From Pithys albifrons albifrons (lineage: Eukaryota > Chordata > Aves > Passeriformes > Thamnophilidae), in assembly GCF_047495875.1 (NCBI RefSeq), contig NC_092465.1:327501-391500 (forward strand): DNA of 64,000 nt, in the 5' to 3' direction. Made by a program: the position numbers and the translations under genes. Shown piece by piece: positions 49,001 to 58,979 of the stretch; position 1 is the stretch's first letter, and each line of letters opens with the position of its first letter. The notes beneath the pieces are model-generated. The model worked only from the letters and a program-made list of their open reading frames with translations. It was not told the DNA's origin and made no database searches.

Positions 49001-52000
49001 ACAAGGATGGGAACAACAGCAGAGTACAAAGAATTGCCAGTTCTGCTGAGGGCGTGTCCAGAGGGTTCTACAATCACAGCACAGTTCCCAGGTTTTGGAA
49101 ATCAGAGTTCAGATTTTCACTTCGTCTTAATACTGATGTCTTTACATATATATAATTAAGAAGCAGTCTTTAAGTTCTTTAAACATGATTCCAGCTTTGT
49201 TCAGATTTCCTGCTTCATATTATTCCCTGGTTTCTTCCTCAGTGTTTGTACTGCAGATGCAAACTAGTGCAAGCACTGGCTAAACACTTTTTAAGGACAA
49301 GAGTGTGATAATAATAAATCAGAAGTGAATTTTTTTTAAAAAAATCTACTTTTCAAAGTTTATTGAAGGACATAAAAGCAAAATTATGGAGGAAGAAAGG
49401 AGGGGGGAAGTATTTTAACGGGTCTAACTCAAGTACTTCCATGTTTTAAAATTCTGCCTCATCTAGTATGTCTTACAAGGATTATGCAGATGAGTCAATA
49501 ATTTTGAGTATTGTTTGGATAAGGAATTTCACCTTTATTTTTGAGGAGTGTCCTTAGAAACAGCATTGAAAGAGTTTGGTGCATTGTTTTTTCAGATATT
49601 AGAGCATAAAGGAAACCATTGGATTTGGGCACTGTCAGGCACCCTGTAGTTGTTGCATTAAAGGAGAGTTACCATGGGATGGATACCTTTTAAAATGCAG
49701 CTTGGGAGGTCTGTGCTCTGTGTATATTCATTATAGTCTTACTCCTCAAAAGTTAATTGTCTGCAGTGTTTGTGCCTAAATTATGTATCAGCTTCCTCAG
49801 TGGTGTACAGTTCTGTCAATCCCTTTCTAGAATGGCTTTTTTTTTTAATTAGGGCAAGTCTGGCATCTGATTTTTGAAGGAAAGTTAAAGAATGAGTTCT
49901 TGTGTGCTTGGTTCTCGAGAACATATTTGGAATTTACTAAAATGCCTTTTGGTTTTGAAGTGCTTTGCTGAGATACATAGTGCTTTTCTCTGCCTTTAAA
50001 TGAAGAGATATTTTTGATGTTTCTCAATTCATATGAGAACTTTTGTTTTTCAAACCAATGATGGGAGTAGGTGATGCTACTTGTGTATGTGTAAACCATT
50101 CCCAGCCTTTTCCATCCTTTACAGCTCTTTACACTGAGAGACCAGTGCTAGGAAACCACTCACATAAGTAGTTTGGAATCATTCAGACAGGGAAGGAAGT
50201 TAAGAAGACTTAAGGGTGTTGGGAGACATGTAGAAGGCAAACTTGGGATTAAAAGACAACAGAGAGAGGAGGAGGAAAATGCACAGTCATTTCTGTCACC
50301 CCAAGCAGTTCCCAGATTTGCTGTGTAAGGTGGAACGCCCTTAAATACCACATTATTTTTGTATTTTTGCTGTTTGGGGCATTGATGCATTGTGTTTTAA
50401 GGCATTATTTAAGTATTATTCCTTTTAGCTACTTTGAAAGGCTTGTGTTGCACCATGAAGTTCATTAACATTAACAAAGGCATTCACAGTTATCATTCCT
50501 TGTTACTAAGAGACCAGCATTGTTGAAATGTATGTTGCCCTTTGGAGTAATGCCTTCAATCATTATCTTTGCAGCAGAATTGCAAAAGCTGTTCTCCTCA
50601 AAAACATTTAACCTATTTGAAGTAAGGCAAGAGTGTTAAGGAGTAGGGTTTAATGTGAAAGTTAGCTCTGTGGAACGTGTCTGAGGTAGGTTAGTCACCT
50701 GAAGAGCAAACACTCAAATAGGAAACTTAAGGAAATAGTAGGGTCATTACCATTCAGTTCATTATTATAAGACTTTGCTTCCATTTTTTCTTTATTTCTT
50801 CCATGTTTTTAAATGCGTATGTAGAAATGCACAGCTTCTCTTTCCTGGACACATCAGATAATTGCTTAGGTAGCACACAGTGGTTTTATAAAGCCATTGT
50901 AATGTGCAATATAGTGTAAAGTTACCAACTCCTTTTTCTGTGTGTGGTGGGGAAAGTTGGTAAACAATCTCAAAGGATATCTTAAATTAAAAAGTCTTCA
51001 AAGTATTAGGAAACCCTGCAATGCAGTGTTGTTTATCAGCATGATTAAGAATCACCACTGTGGTCTGTGAGAGAGAAGCTTTGTGGAAGAAGATACACAA
51101 ACGGGGTTTGGGTTGGTTGTGGTGGGTTTTGGTGGGTTTTTTGTTGTGGTTCAGGTTTATTTTGTGATAATTTACAAACTGATGTTAAAGACATTTGAAC
51201 TGAGTTCAGCCAATGTAGAACTGAAATGCAATGCTTTTAAGCTCAGGTCAAAAGTGTAAGGAAATACTATACACATCATATGCAGTGATTAGCAGCAGTG
51301 AAATTAAGGGCAAATGAACCTGGGTTTTGGAGAAAGGAAAAGTGAAAACCAGAAATTTGAAATCAGCAAGAGGAATTTCCCTGCACTGTGTATGTAGTAT
51401 TGCCATTATGTTGCTTTGCAGTTGCTAATAAATGAACAATCCTGGTGAATCCCTTGTGTTCCCAACACCCAGCATGATGAGGTACTGAGTCAGGACGTGG
51501 TTTCAGAAATAACCATTAAGTACACAAACACAGTAATAACATTGAAAGTGTCTAGTAGGATTAACAAGCAAGGTCAAGTACTGGGTTTGTGTAAAAGTCC
51601 CCAGAAATGTGATCAGTTTGTTCATAATGTGAGTCTCTTGGAAAACAAGGAATGCCTGGTCTTCTTCATGCTGTGTTTTCTGGGTCAGTGTTCTTGGTAT
51701 TAACCTGTGGCACAAATGAACTCCCTGTTCGTTGTGTCATTCTTTTCCTGCTTTTTCTTTCCATTGGTAACTGTTTTGTTCTTTGGTTATGTATGCTTTT
51801 ACAGTCTGGAAATTCCATGCTTTATCTTCCATCCCCGTGTTCAGGCTATTTCAGAAGTTTAACTCTGAAACTCCTCTGAAATTTCCTTTACCAGTATTAC
51901 AGAACTTCTGGTCCTTTGTATTTTGTCTCTCATCTATGTTATAAATTCTTGCCTGTCCTAACTTTTGAACACATGCTAACTTGCTGTGCTGTGCTTGCTC

Positions 52001-52525
52001 TCTTCTGTGCTGCCCTTCCCCAGCCTCCCAGGTGTACAGCAGCTTAACTCTCTATTTATTTCTTTCTGGTCACTTCCCCTGTTCATTTTCCTTTCTACTT
52101 CTTTTCCTTTCTGCATTAGACTCACTCTCCCTACTGTTTCAGGTATGCACAGTTCCATCTGTGCTCATATTTTACCTGTCATTTTTACAAACCAGTTCAT
52201 CTATTTGTGTTTTTCCCCTCGTTTTTATTTTCAGAATGCATTTAAATAAAGCTGCATTGCCATCTTTACCAGAATGACTTTAATGATTTAAGACCAAAAT
52301 TGCTGCAGGAAATATGTGTCATTTAATAAGTTCATAACTTTTGTTTTGTTTTACCTCTGGGCTTAATGACTCTGCTTGCCCTGTCTCTCCTAATGTCTAT
52401 ATTAATGCATATATATGTATTGCACATATTACACATATGCATATATATGTCTATTCAATGCACTTACTGAAGAGTTGAACGGCACTGTTGGCCAATGCAG
52501 CTGTTTCTGTTCCGCTGTGCTGCAG
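46048..52525 (+). other. BAZ2B: BAZ2B intron after ATG exon
   Basis: About 6.5 kb of AT-rich sequence. I looked for the expected HLFRTAGD...AAHPQLASFPG exon in this interval and did not see it in any plus-strand frame. No CR1 or LTR copy is obvious. Two copies of an ATGCATATATATGT motif occur at about 52407 and 52437. Confidence 0.75.
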
Positions 52526-52687
52526 AGTGGTGGCGAACAGCAGACACTCACCCTCGGCCCGGGGCAGCCTTTTTCCCCCCACTCCTGGGGATTCCACCCC
52601 TGTTTGCTGCTGCTGCCCAGAACCACGACCCTGCTCCGTTCCACGCGAGAGCTGCGGGGAAAGGCGGTCGGAGCAGCACAGACAAAG
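52526..52687 (+). CDS. BAZ2B: BAZ2B coding exon, EWWRT segment
   Basis: The acceptor GCTGTGCTGCAG ends at 52525. The exon opens in phase 1 (AG TGG TGG), reads EWWRTADTHPRPG then FFPPLLGIPPLF, and continues through QNHD to DKG. The motifs WWRT, FFPPLLGIPPLF and QNHD are hallmarks of this BAZ2B segment. The donor is AAAG|GTAATG at 52688, phase 1. It is the first coding exon detectable after 46047, although in other vertebrates a further exon lies between. The Ala/Pro/Gly-rich substitutions suggest GC-biased divergence. The phase fits both with and without the missing symmetric exon. Confidence 0.93.
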
Positions 52688-53738
52688 GTAATGGCTGAAG
52701 CTGGAGAGGGAATATAGTCATGTTGAACTTCTGCATATACAGAAAGATGTGGAGTTTGAGCTTTACCTTTGAGCATTCTTCCCCTTTGTAAACAGTTCTA
52801 TAAAAGTTGATTCTGTTAGCTAAGCATGAGACAGACAAGTGTGGGCTTTCAATAATGAAATATTCTTTTGCTAATATTTCCCCCCTCTTCTTCCTTACAA
52901 ATTTGTCTGGGTAGTAGGAAGAGTTTTTCTTTTAAAGTTCATGGTTTCTTTAGGAGGCCTTACACTGGCGGGGTGACTGCTGTTCTGTGCACATCCAAAG
53001 CAGGCACCAGTCCGTTGTGTATGGGGGGCATGAGGGGCTGTGGGGAAAGGAGCCCCAGAAGAGCATGTGCTTGCACTGCAGTATTTTTGTGTGGCATTGC
53101 ATGCCTTTAGAAGAAGCGAGATGCATTTGTTTGGGGTGTGACACCGGATCTGCTCAGCTTAGAGCAGAGAAGGCTCAGGGTGACCTGGCTGCTGTCTGTG
53201 GCTGCCTTATGGCGGGTGGGGCGGGAGAAGGAGGTGTTGCTCTCAGGTGTCTGATGAGAGGACACAAGATGGTGTAAAGCTGCAGTTGGGCATTCACATG
53301 GGTGTTGGAAAACATTCACAGGCTTATTTGTACACTGCTCTTAGATCTGTGGTTTAAGTTGTCACGTGTGGAGTCAGGAGTTGGATTTGATGATACTGAT
53401 GGGTGCCTTCCAACTCATCATATTCTGTGATTCTGTGTCTTAAAAAATGGACAATTTCAGATTTTTTTCTTCCCCGTCTCCCCCCACCCTGTTCCTTTAC
53501 AGCACTGATTGTGTTTTTCCTTTAAATCATGGGTACTCTGTATGTTTAAACTGAAGTAACTCCAAGTTGAAGTGCCACTTGGTGGCAAATGTTTGGCATC
53601 TATGGGGAGTAATCTGTAAGTAGTCTGGTATGTTAGGTGTTTGTGGAAGCCAAGTTAACGCGACTGGAGCATCTCAGACACAGTATCTGCTACCTCACAT
53701 GTATTTGAAGTGTCACTCTGTCAATGTGTGCCCCTCAG
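52688..53738 (+). other. BAZ2B: BAZ2B intron
   Basis: About 1.05 kb intron with donor GTAATG and acceptor CCCCTCAG. It contains one CR1 3' end and otherwise unique sequence with no recognised element. Confidence 0.85.
53365..53440 (+). mobile_element. CR1 LINE 3' end in BAZ2B intron
   Basis: GAGTTGGATTTGATGATACT, then GGGTGCCTTCCAACTCATC, then ATTCTGTGATTCTGTG is the end of a CR1 in plus orientation. It lies 300 bp before the VNG exon. Confidence 0.85.
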
Positions 53739-53893
53739 GAGTCAATGGCGCCCTGAACGGGAGCAGCAGCACTGCAGCGTGTGCCGTCAGCGCGCCCGTG
53801 CTGTCCCCGAGCTCGGCAGGGAGAGCGGCGGGAGCCGGAGGGCGCAGCAAAGGGCAGCTCCTGGACACCAGGGCTGACAAAGGCAAAGACAAG
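53739..53893 (+). CDS. BAZ2B: BAZ2B coding exon, VNG...KDK segment
   Basis: The acceptor GCCCCTCAG ends at 53738. The first two bases complete the Gly codon begun at 52687, giving DKG-VNGALNGSSST. The exon ends with LDTRADKGKDK and the donor AAG|GTGAGT at 53894 (phase 0). The ends match the family (VNGS.NGS at the start, DARVDK.K.K at the finish). The interior is unusually rich in Ala/Gly/Ser and appears shorter than the chicken and human versions I remember, which carry a longer Ser/Thr/Asn/Gly stretch here. It encodes disordered linker. Confidence 0.9.
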
Positions 53894-54868
53894 GTGAGTA
53901 CACGAACTGAAGATTCACACAAAAAACGGACACAACTGTTCTGCCACATCAGCATTCTTAAGTGTTCTTTCCGAGTGCAGAATGTGGGTTCTTACTCATC
54001 GGAGTAAGATCTGTATTCTTGTCTCTGTGGGGTTTTTTTGTGTGTTGGCTCTTAGGATTATGTAATTGTTTGTTTGTTTTTTGACATACTTATGAACCAA
54101 AAGTTGCCCTTAACACTTATTCCACTAGTTAGTAGCTGTATTCAGCAGCAGGTTTTATTGAATTTATCTAATTACTTTTAAAGTATATTATTTTAACACC
54201 AATATTTGGTATTATTTTATTACAGAATAAATACTGGTATAACATTTTAAATCTGTTAATTATGTTTTTGCATAACTTAAACCCAACATTTCTAGACATT
54301 AAAAGAAAAATGCTTTTCAGGATGTAATTTCCTATTTATCAGAATATTATTAGTGGCTGTGTTTCAGGAAAAATCTTAGCCATCTAATATGAAAGTCATA
54401 GTAGTGTCAGTGAGCTGGTAAACCTTATATACTGAGCTAAGCACTCTAGAACTTGGAACTGCTCTAGGGACCAAAATTATTTAAACAAAACACAGGAAAT
54501 GGTGGACTGGGAAGGTGATTGCTGCCAGAATAGAAGCTAAGGGAGGAGTTCCCTACTGACAGCCATCTAGGCTAAAATATTTTTCTTTTTTCATATTTAT
54601 GTTTTTGCTCTGTGAGTAAACTGGGCCAATTGCTTTCTTTCTGTTACTGAACTACATTCAGCTCCCAAATCTGAATGTTCTTGGTGAGAGGTTGGCATTT
54701 TCCAAGGGCAGTTGGTGTTTGCACGTATGTGCATCAAAACAGGTGTTAGTTACTGATACTTGTGCAGGGGATACAGTGTTTAATAGATGGTGTTTTGGTT
54801 TAGCCCCATGGCCTGTCAGAGTCCCCACCAAGGGAAAGGGAGGGAGGAAAAAAATCTAGAAGTGGAGC

Positions 54869-54874
54869 TTTAAT
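54869..54874 (-). terminator. Candidate poly(A) signal of the minus-strand LTR
   Basis: ATTAAA on the minus strand, about 80 bp before the LTR end, in the position of a retroviral R-U5 polyadenylation signal. It is a common variant of AATAAA and is assigned by position only. Confidence 0.4.
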
Positions 54875-55150
54875 GGTAAGGTTTTTATATTTACACAGAA
54901 GAAAAGAAAATTAAAAAACAGAAGATGATATAATACATATATATACACACACACACAAATGTGAAAAGAAATAATAACAACTTTACCAAGTCACCCAACC
55001 AAATAATACAGATTCCAACCACCCAAACCCCAGAGAACCTCCCAAAAACTCTTCCAGGGAAAACTCCCAGCAAGAGAGGAGACAATCAATAAGGAAAGGT
55101 TCCCCTCTGTGGATAACAGAGCAGGGATGGTGGCAAGGCCTGACGTCGGC

Positions 55151-56470
55151 TGGGCAGGGCAGGGCAGAGCTGGGCAGGGCTGGGCAGGGCAGGGCTGGGC
55201 AGGGCTGGGCAGGGCTGGGCTGGGCAGAGCTGGGCAGGGCAGGGCAGGGCAGAGCTGGGCAGGGCAGGGCAGGGCAGGGCAGGGCAGAGCTGGGCAGGGC
55301 AGAGCTGGGCAGGGCTGGGCAGGGCTGGGCTGGGCAGGGCAGGGCTGGGCAGAGCTGGGGAGGGCAGGACAGAGCTGGGCAGGGCTGGGCAGGGCAGGGC
55401 TGGGCTGGACAGAGCTGGGCAGGGCTGGACAGAGCTGGGCAGGGCAGGGCTGGGCAGGGCTGGGCAGGGCTGGGCTGGGCAGAGCTGGGCAGGGCAGAGC
55501 TGGGCAGGGCTGGGCAGGGCTGGGCTGGGCAGGGCAGGGCTGGGCAGAGCTGGGGAGGGCAGGACAGAGCTGGGCAGGGCTGGGCAGGGCAGGGCTGGGC
55601 TGGACAGAGCTGGGCAGGGCTGGACAGAGCTGGGCAGGGCAGGGCTGGGCAGGGCAGAGCTGGGCAGGGCAGGGCAGAGCTGGGCAGCGCAGGGCAGGGC
55701 AGGGCAGAGCAGGGCAGCGCAGGGCAGGGCAGGGCAGAGCTGGGCAGGGCAGGGCAGGGCTGGGCAGAGCTGGGGAGGGCAGAGCTGGGCAGGGCAGGGC
55801 TGGGCAGGGCAGGGCTGGGCAGGGCAGGGCAGGGCAGGGCAGGGCAGGGCAGGGCTGGGCAGGGCCGGGCTGGGCAGGGCAGGGCTGGGCAGGGCAGAGC
55901 TGGGGAGGGCAGAGCTGGGCAGGGCTGGGCAGGGCTGGGCAGGGCAGGGCAGAGCTGGGCAGGGCAGGGCTGGGCAGGGCAGGGCAGGGCTGGGCAGGGC
56001 AGGGCAGAGCTGGGCAGAGCTGGGCAGGGCTGGGCAGGGCAGGGCTGGGCAGGGCAGAGCTGGGCAGGGCAGGGCAGAGCTGGGCAGGGCAGAGCTGGGC
56101 AGAGCTGGGCAGGGCTGGGCAGGGCAGGGCTGGGCAGGGCAGAGCTGGGCAGGGCAGGGCTGGGCAGGGCAGAGCTGGGCAGGGCAGAGCTGGGCAGGGC
56201 TGGGCAGGGCAGAGCTGGGCAGGGCAGAGCTGGGCAGGGCAGAGCTGGGCAGGGCAGGGCTGGGCAGGGCAGAGCTGGGCAGGGCAGGGCTGGGCAGGGC
56301 AGAGCTGGGCAGGGCAGGGCAGAGCTGGGCAGGGCAGAGCTGGGCAGGGCAGGGCAGGGCTGGGCAGGGCTGGGCAGGGCTGGGCAGGGCAGGGCTGGGC
56401 AGGGCAGGGCAGAGCTGGGCAGGGCAGGGCTGGGCAGGGCAGGGCAGAGCTGGGCACGGCAGGGCTGGGT
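55151..56470 (+). repeat. G-rich pentamer array, 264 x 5 bp
   Basis: On the plus strand the array is built from AGGGC, TGGGC and AGAGC pentamers, with rare variants (AGCGC, CGGGC, AGGAC). The 5-bp register never slips over 1320 bp. Recurrent higher-order phrases such as TGGGCAGAGC and TGGGCAGGGCAGAGC show later duplication of longer blocks. The near-identical stretches at about 55305-55460 and 55495-55640 are one example. Open frames of 458-572 codons in both directions arise because no pentamer combination makes a stop. Confidence 0.96.
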
Positions 56471-56523
56471 GGCCTCAGGGGCTGAGACAAAGGCCAAAAG
56501 GGACAGAAGCTCCACCTCCCTCT

Positions 56524-56532
56524 CTTTTTATA
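56524..56532 (-). promoter_or_regulatory. TATA box of the minus-strand LTR
   Basis: TATAAAAAG on the minus strand, followed by GAGAGGGAGG. It lies about 190 bp inside the LTR start, where the U3 promoter is expected, and about 55 bp before the pentamer array. Confidence 0.55.
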
Positions 56533-57865
56533 CTTCTTGGTGCTTCTTGAAGATGTCAGATGATATGAAATGCCTCTCTGGTTGCCCAGGGCAGGTGATG
56601 CCTGTCCCTCCTGGTCTCTGTCCCACCCTCTGGGCCTGCTGACCTGAGGCCTGGCTGGAACCAAAGCCCAACTCCCACCTACGACCAGTGGGGAAACTGT
56701 GAGGGACAAACGTTTTCCCTCAACACATTCATTGTGTTCAACAGTTCACAGCTTTTGAAGGTATTAAGACAGTTGAAGGTATTTAGGAAGTCTTTCCCTT
56801 TTCTTGGGCTTAAATACTAAAAATGGTTCTTTCCTTTCTAAAGTTCTGGTTTTATCCTGAATATGTATATGCAAAACTTCTTTGGTTCTGTGGTGCAGGG
56901 GTAAAGTTTTTTCAGATGGTGTGTCTGCATTTGTGACTATTACTACAATTATGCAGAATACCAAGTAAATTACTGTCTTGCAGTAGCTCTAAATACCTTC
57001 CCAAAAGTTTGTATCTTAATCAAATGAACAGACTCTTTTTCACTTTTTGGCTCTTTGCTTTATTCAGAAATCTTAGCTGGTTAAGTGAATTACTTGTTAC
57101 TATCAGTATCGCTGAAAAATGTTACCTCCCTTTGCCTGTTTTTTGGGGGTTTTATTTTCAATTTTCAGTTAGGATGCTTGTCAGCGTTATCTTCTCCTTT
57201 GTGTAACTATTTGTCTCGAAGTATAAATTCTGCATTAGTGATAGATTTTCTTTTGATGTGGGTACTGATTTTAAACTCCAATTTCACTTAATACTGTTGC
57301 TGTAAGATGATGGACTTGATGTACAAGTTCCTTTTTTAATAAAGTTTTGTTCTGCATCTTAATATTTAAGTCCTCTGTCTAATGCAGATACATTTCAGGT
57401 TGTCAGCAGTTTTGTTTCCTAAGTTTTTGTGTGTTTGATGCTTCAAAGGGCTGTACATGGCAATGATAAACAAAAATCTGTCAAAAAGTGACTTTACAGC
57501 TGTGTTGAAACCTCACTCGTGGTGGTATATTTGTGGTGTATCATGTTGAGCATAACAGTGTTGGAGATAGATGTCATTGTTATAATCTGATATACTATCC
57601 ATGACTAAGCCTTAATTTGATATATTGCTTTGAAATGTAGTGATGCCAGCTGTTCTCTCAGTGCATGTGGGCAGAAAAATGCTTCAGTGGAACTTTGTGA
57701 TGAATTTTTAATTTTCATCATCTTGTCAAATGCTTTCTCCTTAAGAACTGCAGACCACTGTACTCCAAAGTCTCACTGTTCTTTGTTCCAAAGATTATTT
57801 TTAATAATAAGATTGTATAACAGATTAAAGCTGAACCATTAACAGAGAATTCATCTTTCTGGTAG

Positions 57866-58072
57866 AAGCCCAGGAAAAAAGCAGTGGAAAGCTCTAGTAA
57901 CAGTGACAGTGATTCAGGCTCCTCCTCAGACACCTCAAGTGAAGGTGTCAGTAGCAGTGACTCAGATGACCTGGAGGAGGATGAAGAGGAGGAGGAGGAC
58001 CAGAGTGCTGAAGAGAGTGAAGATGATGAATCTGATTCTGAAAATGAGACACATCACAAAAGCAAGAACAAG
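57866..58072 (+). CDS. BAZ2B: BAZ2B coding exon, Ser/Asp-Glu acidic segment
   Basis: The acceptor TTTCTGGTAG ends at 57865. The exon is 207 nt (69 codons, phase 0 at both ends). It begins KPRKKAVESSSNSDSDSG, continues with SSSDTSSEG and SSSDSDDLEEDEEEEEDQ, and ends ESEDDESDSENE...HHKSKNK. The donor is AAG|GTACAA at 58073. The basic KPRKK patch followed by Ser/Asp repeats and an Asp/Glu run is very close to chicken and human BAZ2B. It is one of the best conserved stretches in the window. The acidic, CK2-site-like composition suggests a disordered interaction region; this role is inferred. Confidence 0.96.
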
Positions 58073-58580
58073 GTACAACACCCCACCCTGCTTCTCACAG
58101 CCCTGTCACTGCAGGCTGATTGTGACAAACTGACCTGTTCCCGTCTGTGAATAGTGAGCAATTATTGAACTGCATGTTGATAAATGCTAAGAATATGTTT
58201 TCTGTTTATGGGGGTTTTGCTTCCCTTGTGTGTCTGCATATCTATGTATTGCTGTTCTTTACAGGCTAAGAGTTTAACAGTTGTAGGCTCTTTCATTATA
58301 AAATAGGAAATCCAAAGAAATTAAGTACTGTGTGCTAATAGTGGAGTGGAAATATATCTTTAGGGCTATTGCTTCACTAGTTGCTTTTGTCCTAGTTACT
58401 GTCCCTGGTAGGCAGGAGAACAAGAACAATACATATATTACAAGACTGATTTTAAAATTATTATTGTTCATCATCCAGCAGGAGTAGTGTAATTGTGTCA
58501 TGAAGACTGATGATATGCATTGTTTTTATAAAAGGGTCTTTATCTTGTATGATGAACAGTCAAAAATATGTATTTTGCAG
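58073..58580 (+). other. BAZ2B: BAZ2B intron
   Basis: A 508-bp intron, donor GTACAA, acceptor TTTTGCAG. No repeat or other element seen. Confidence 0.9.
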
Positions 58581-58979
58581 GTGCAGCTGCATAGTGGGGT
58601 AACAGATATGAAAACCGATGGACAGAAAACACATGAAAAGTCTCAAGAAAAGAGAACACACCAGCAGATACCTCTTGTGTCTGATTCCCAGACTCACTCA
58701 CCATTCCAGTCCCAGCAGAAGCAGCCTCAGGTTTTGTCACAGCAGCTTCCGTTTATTTTCCAAAGCTCTCAGGCAAAGGAGGAATCTGTGAACAAACACA
58801 CAAGTGTGATACAGTCTACGGGGTTGGTTCCTAACGTGAAACCTTTGTCTTTGGTACATCAGGCCAAAAAGGAAACCTATTTAAAGCTCATAGTTCCTTC
58901 CCCTGATCTGCTCAAAGCAGGGAATAAAAATACCTCTGAAGAATCTCTCTCTTTGACCAGTGATGTCAGATCAAAGCGG
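58581..58979 (+). CDS. BAZ2B: BAZ2B coding exon, Gln-rich QQKQPQVLSQQ segment
   Basis: The acceptor TATTTTGCAG ends at 58580. The exon is 399 nt (133 codons), phase 0 at both ends. It starts VQLHSGVTDMKTDGQK, carries QSQQKQPQVLSQQLPFIFQ, AKEESVNKHTSVIQSTGL and KKETYLKLIVPSPD, and ends DVRSKR. The donor is CGG|GTGAGT at 58980. Nearly every block matches known BAZ2B sequence, so identification is secure. No domain with a known fold is recognised; the segment is Gln/Ser/Lys-rich linker. Confidence 0.97.

Larger units (their letters stand above)
54791..56725 (-). mobile_element. Retroviral LTR (minus strand) with a 1.3-kb internal array
   Basis: Read on the minus strand, the element starts TGTTGAGGGAAAACG at 56725 and ends GGGGCTAAACCAAAACA at 54791. 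It has a TATA box (TATAAAAAG, 56532 to 56524), a G/C-rich pentamer array (56470 to 55151), and a T-rich stretch with ATTAAA at 54874-54869. This order (about 190 bp upstream of the TATA, a transcribed part, a poly(A) signal, about 60-80 bp to the end) is that of an LTR. No gag/pol/env remnants or partner LTR are seen, and no target-site duplication was found. It sits in the BAZ2B intron between 53893 and 57866, antisense to the gene. Confidence 0.72.
53894..57865 (+). other. BAZ2B: BAZ2B intron carrying the expanded LTR
   Basis: A 3972-bp intron with donor GTGAGT and acceptor CTGGTAG. Nearly half of it (54791-56725) is the antisense LTR with its pentamer array. The rest is AT-rich unique sequence. 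Confidence 0.88.

Noticed and set aside
54983..56709. Open frames of 510 and 572 codons (minus) and 458 codons (plus) rich in Pro/Ala/Leu/Ser or Gly/Arg/Ala
   Set aside because: They are translations of a pentamer array that lacks stops in several frames on both strands; there is no splice structure and no family similarity.
54791..56725. An intact endogenous retrovirus
   Set aside because: Only LTR-like sequence is present; no gag, pol or env remnants or second LTR lie nearby.
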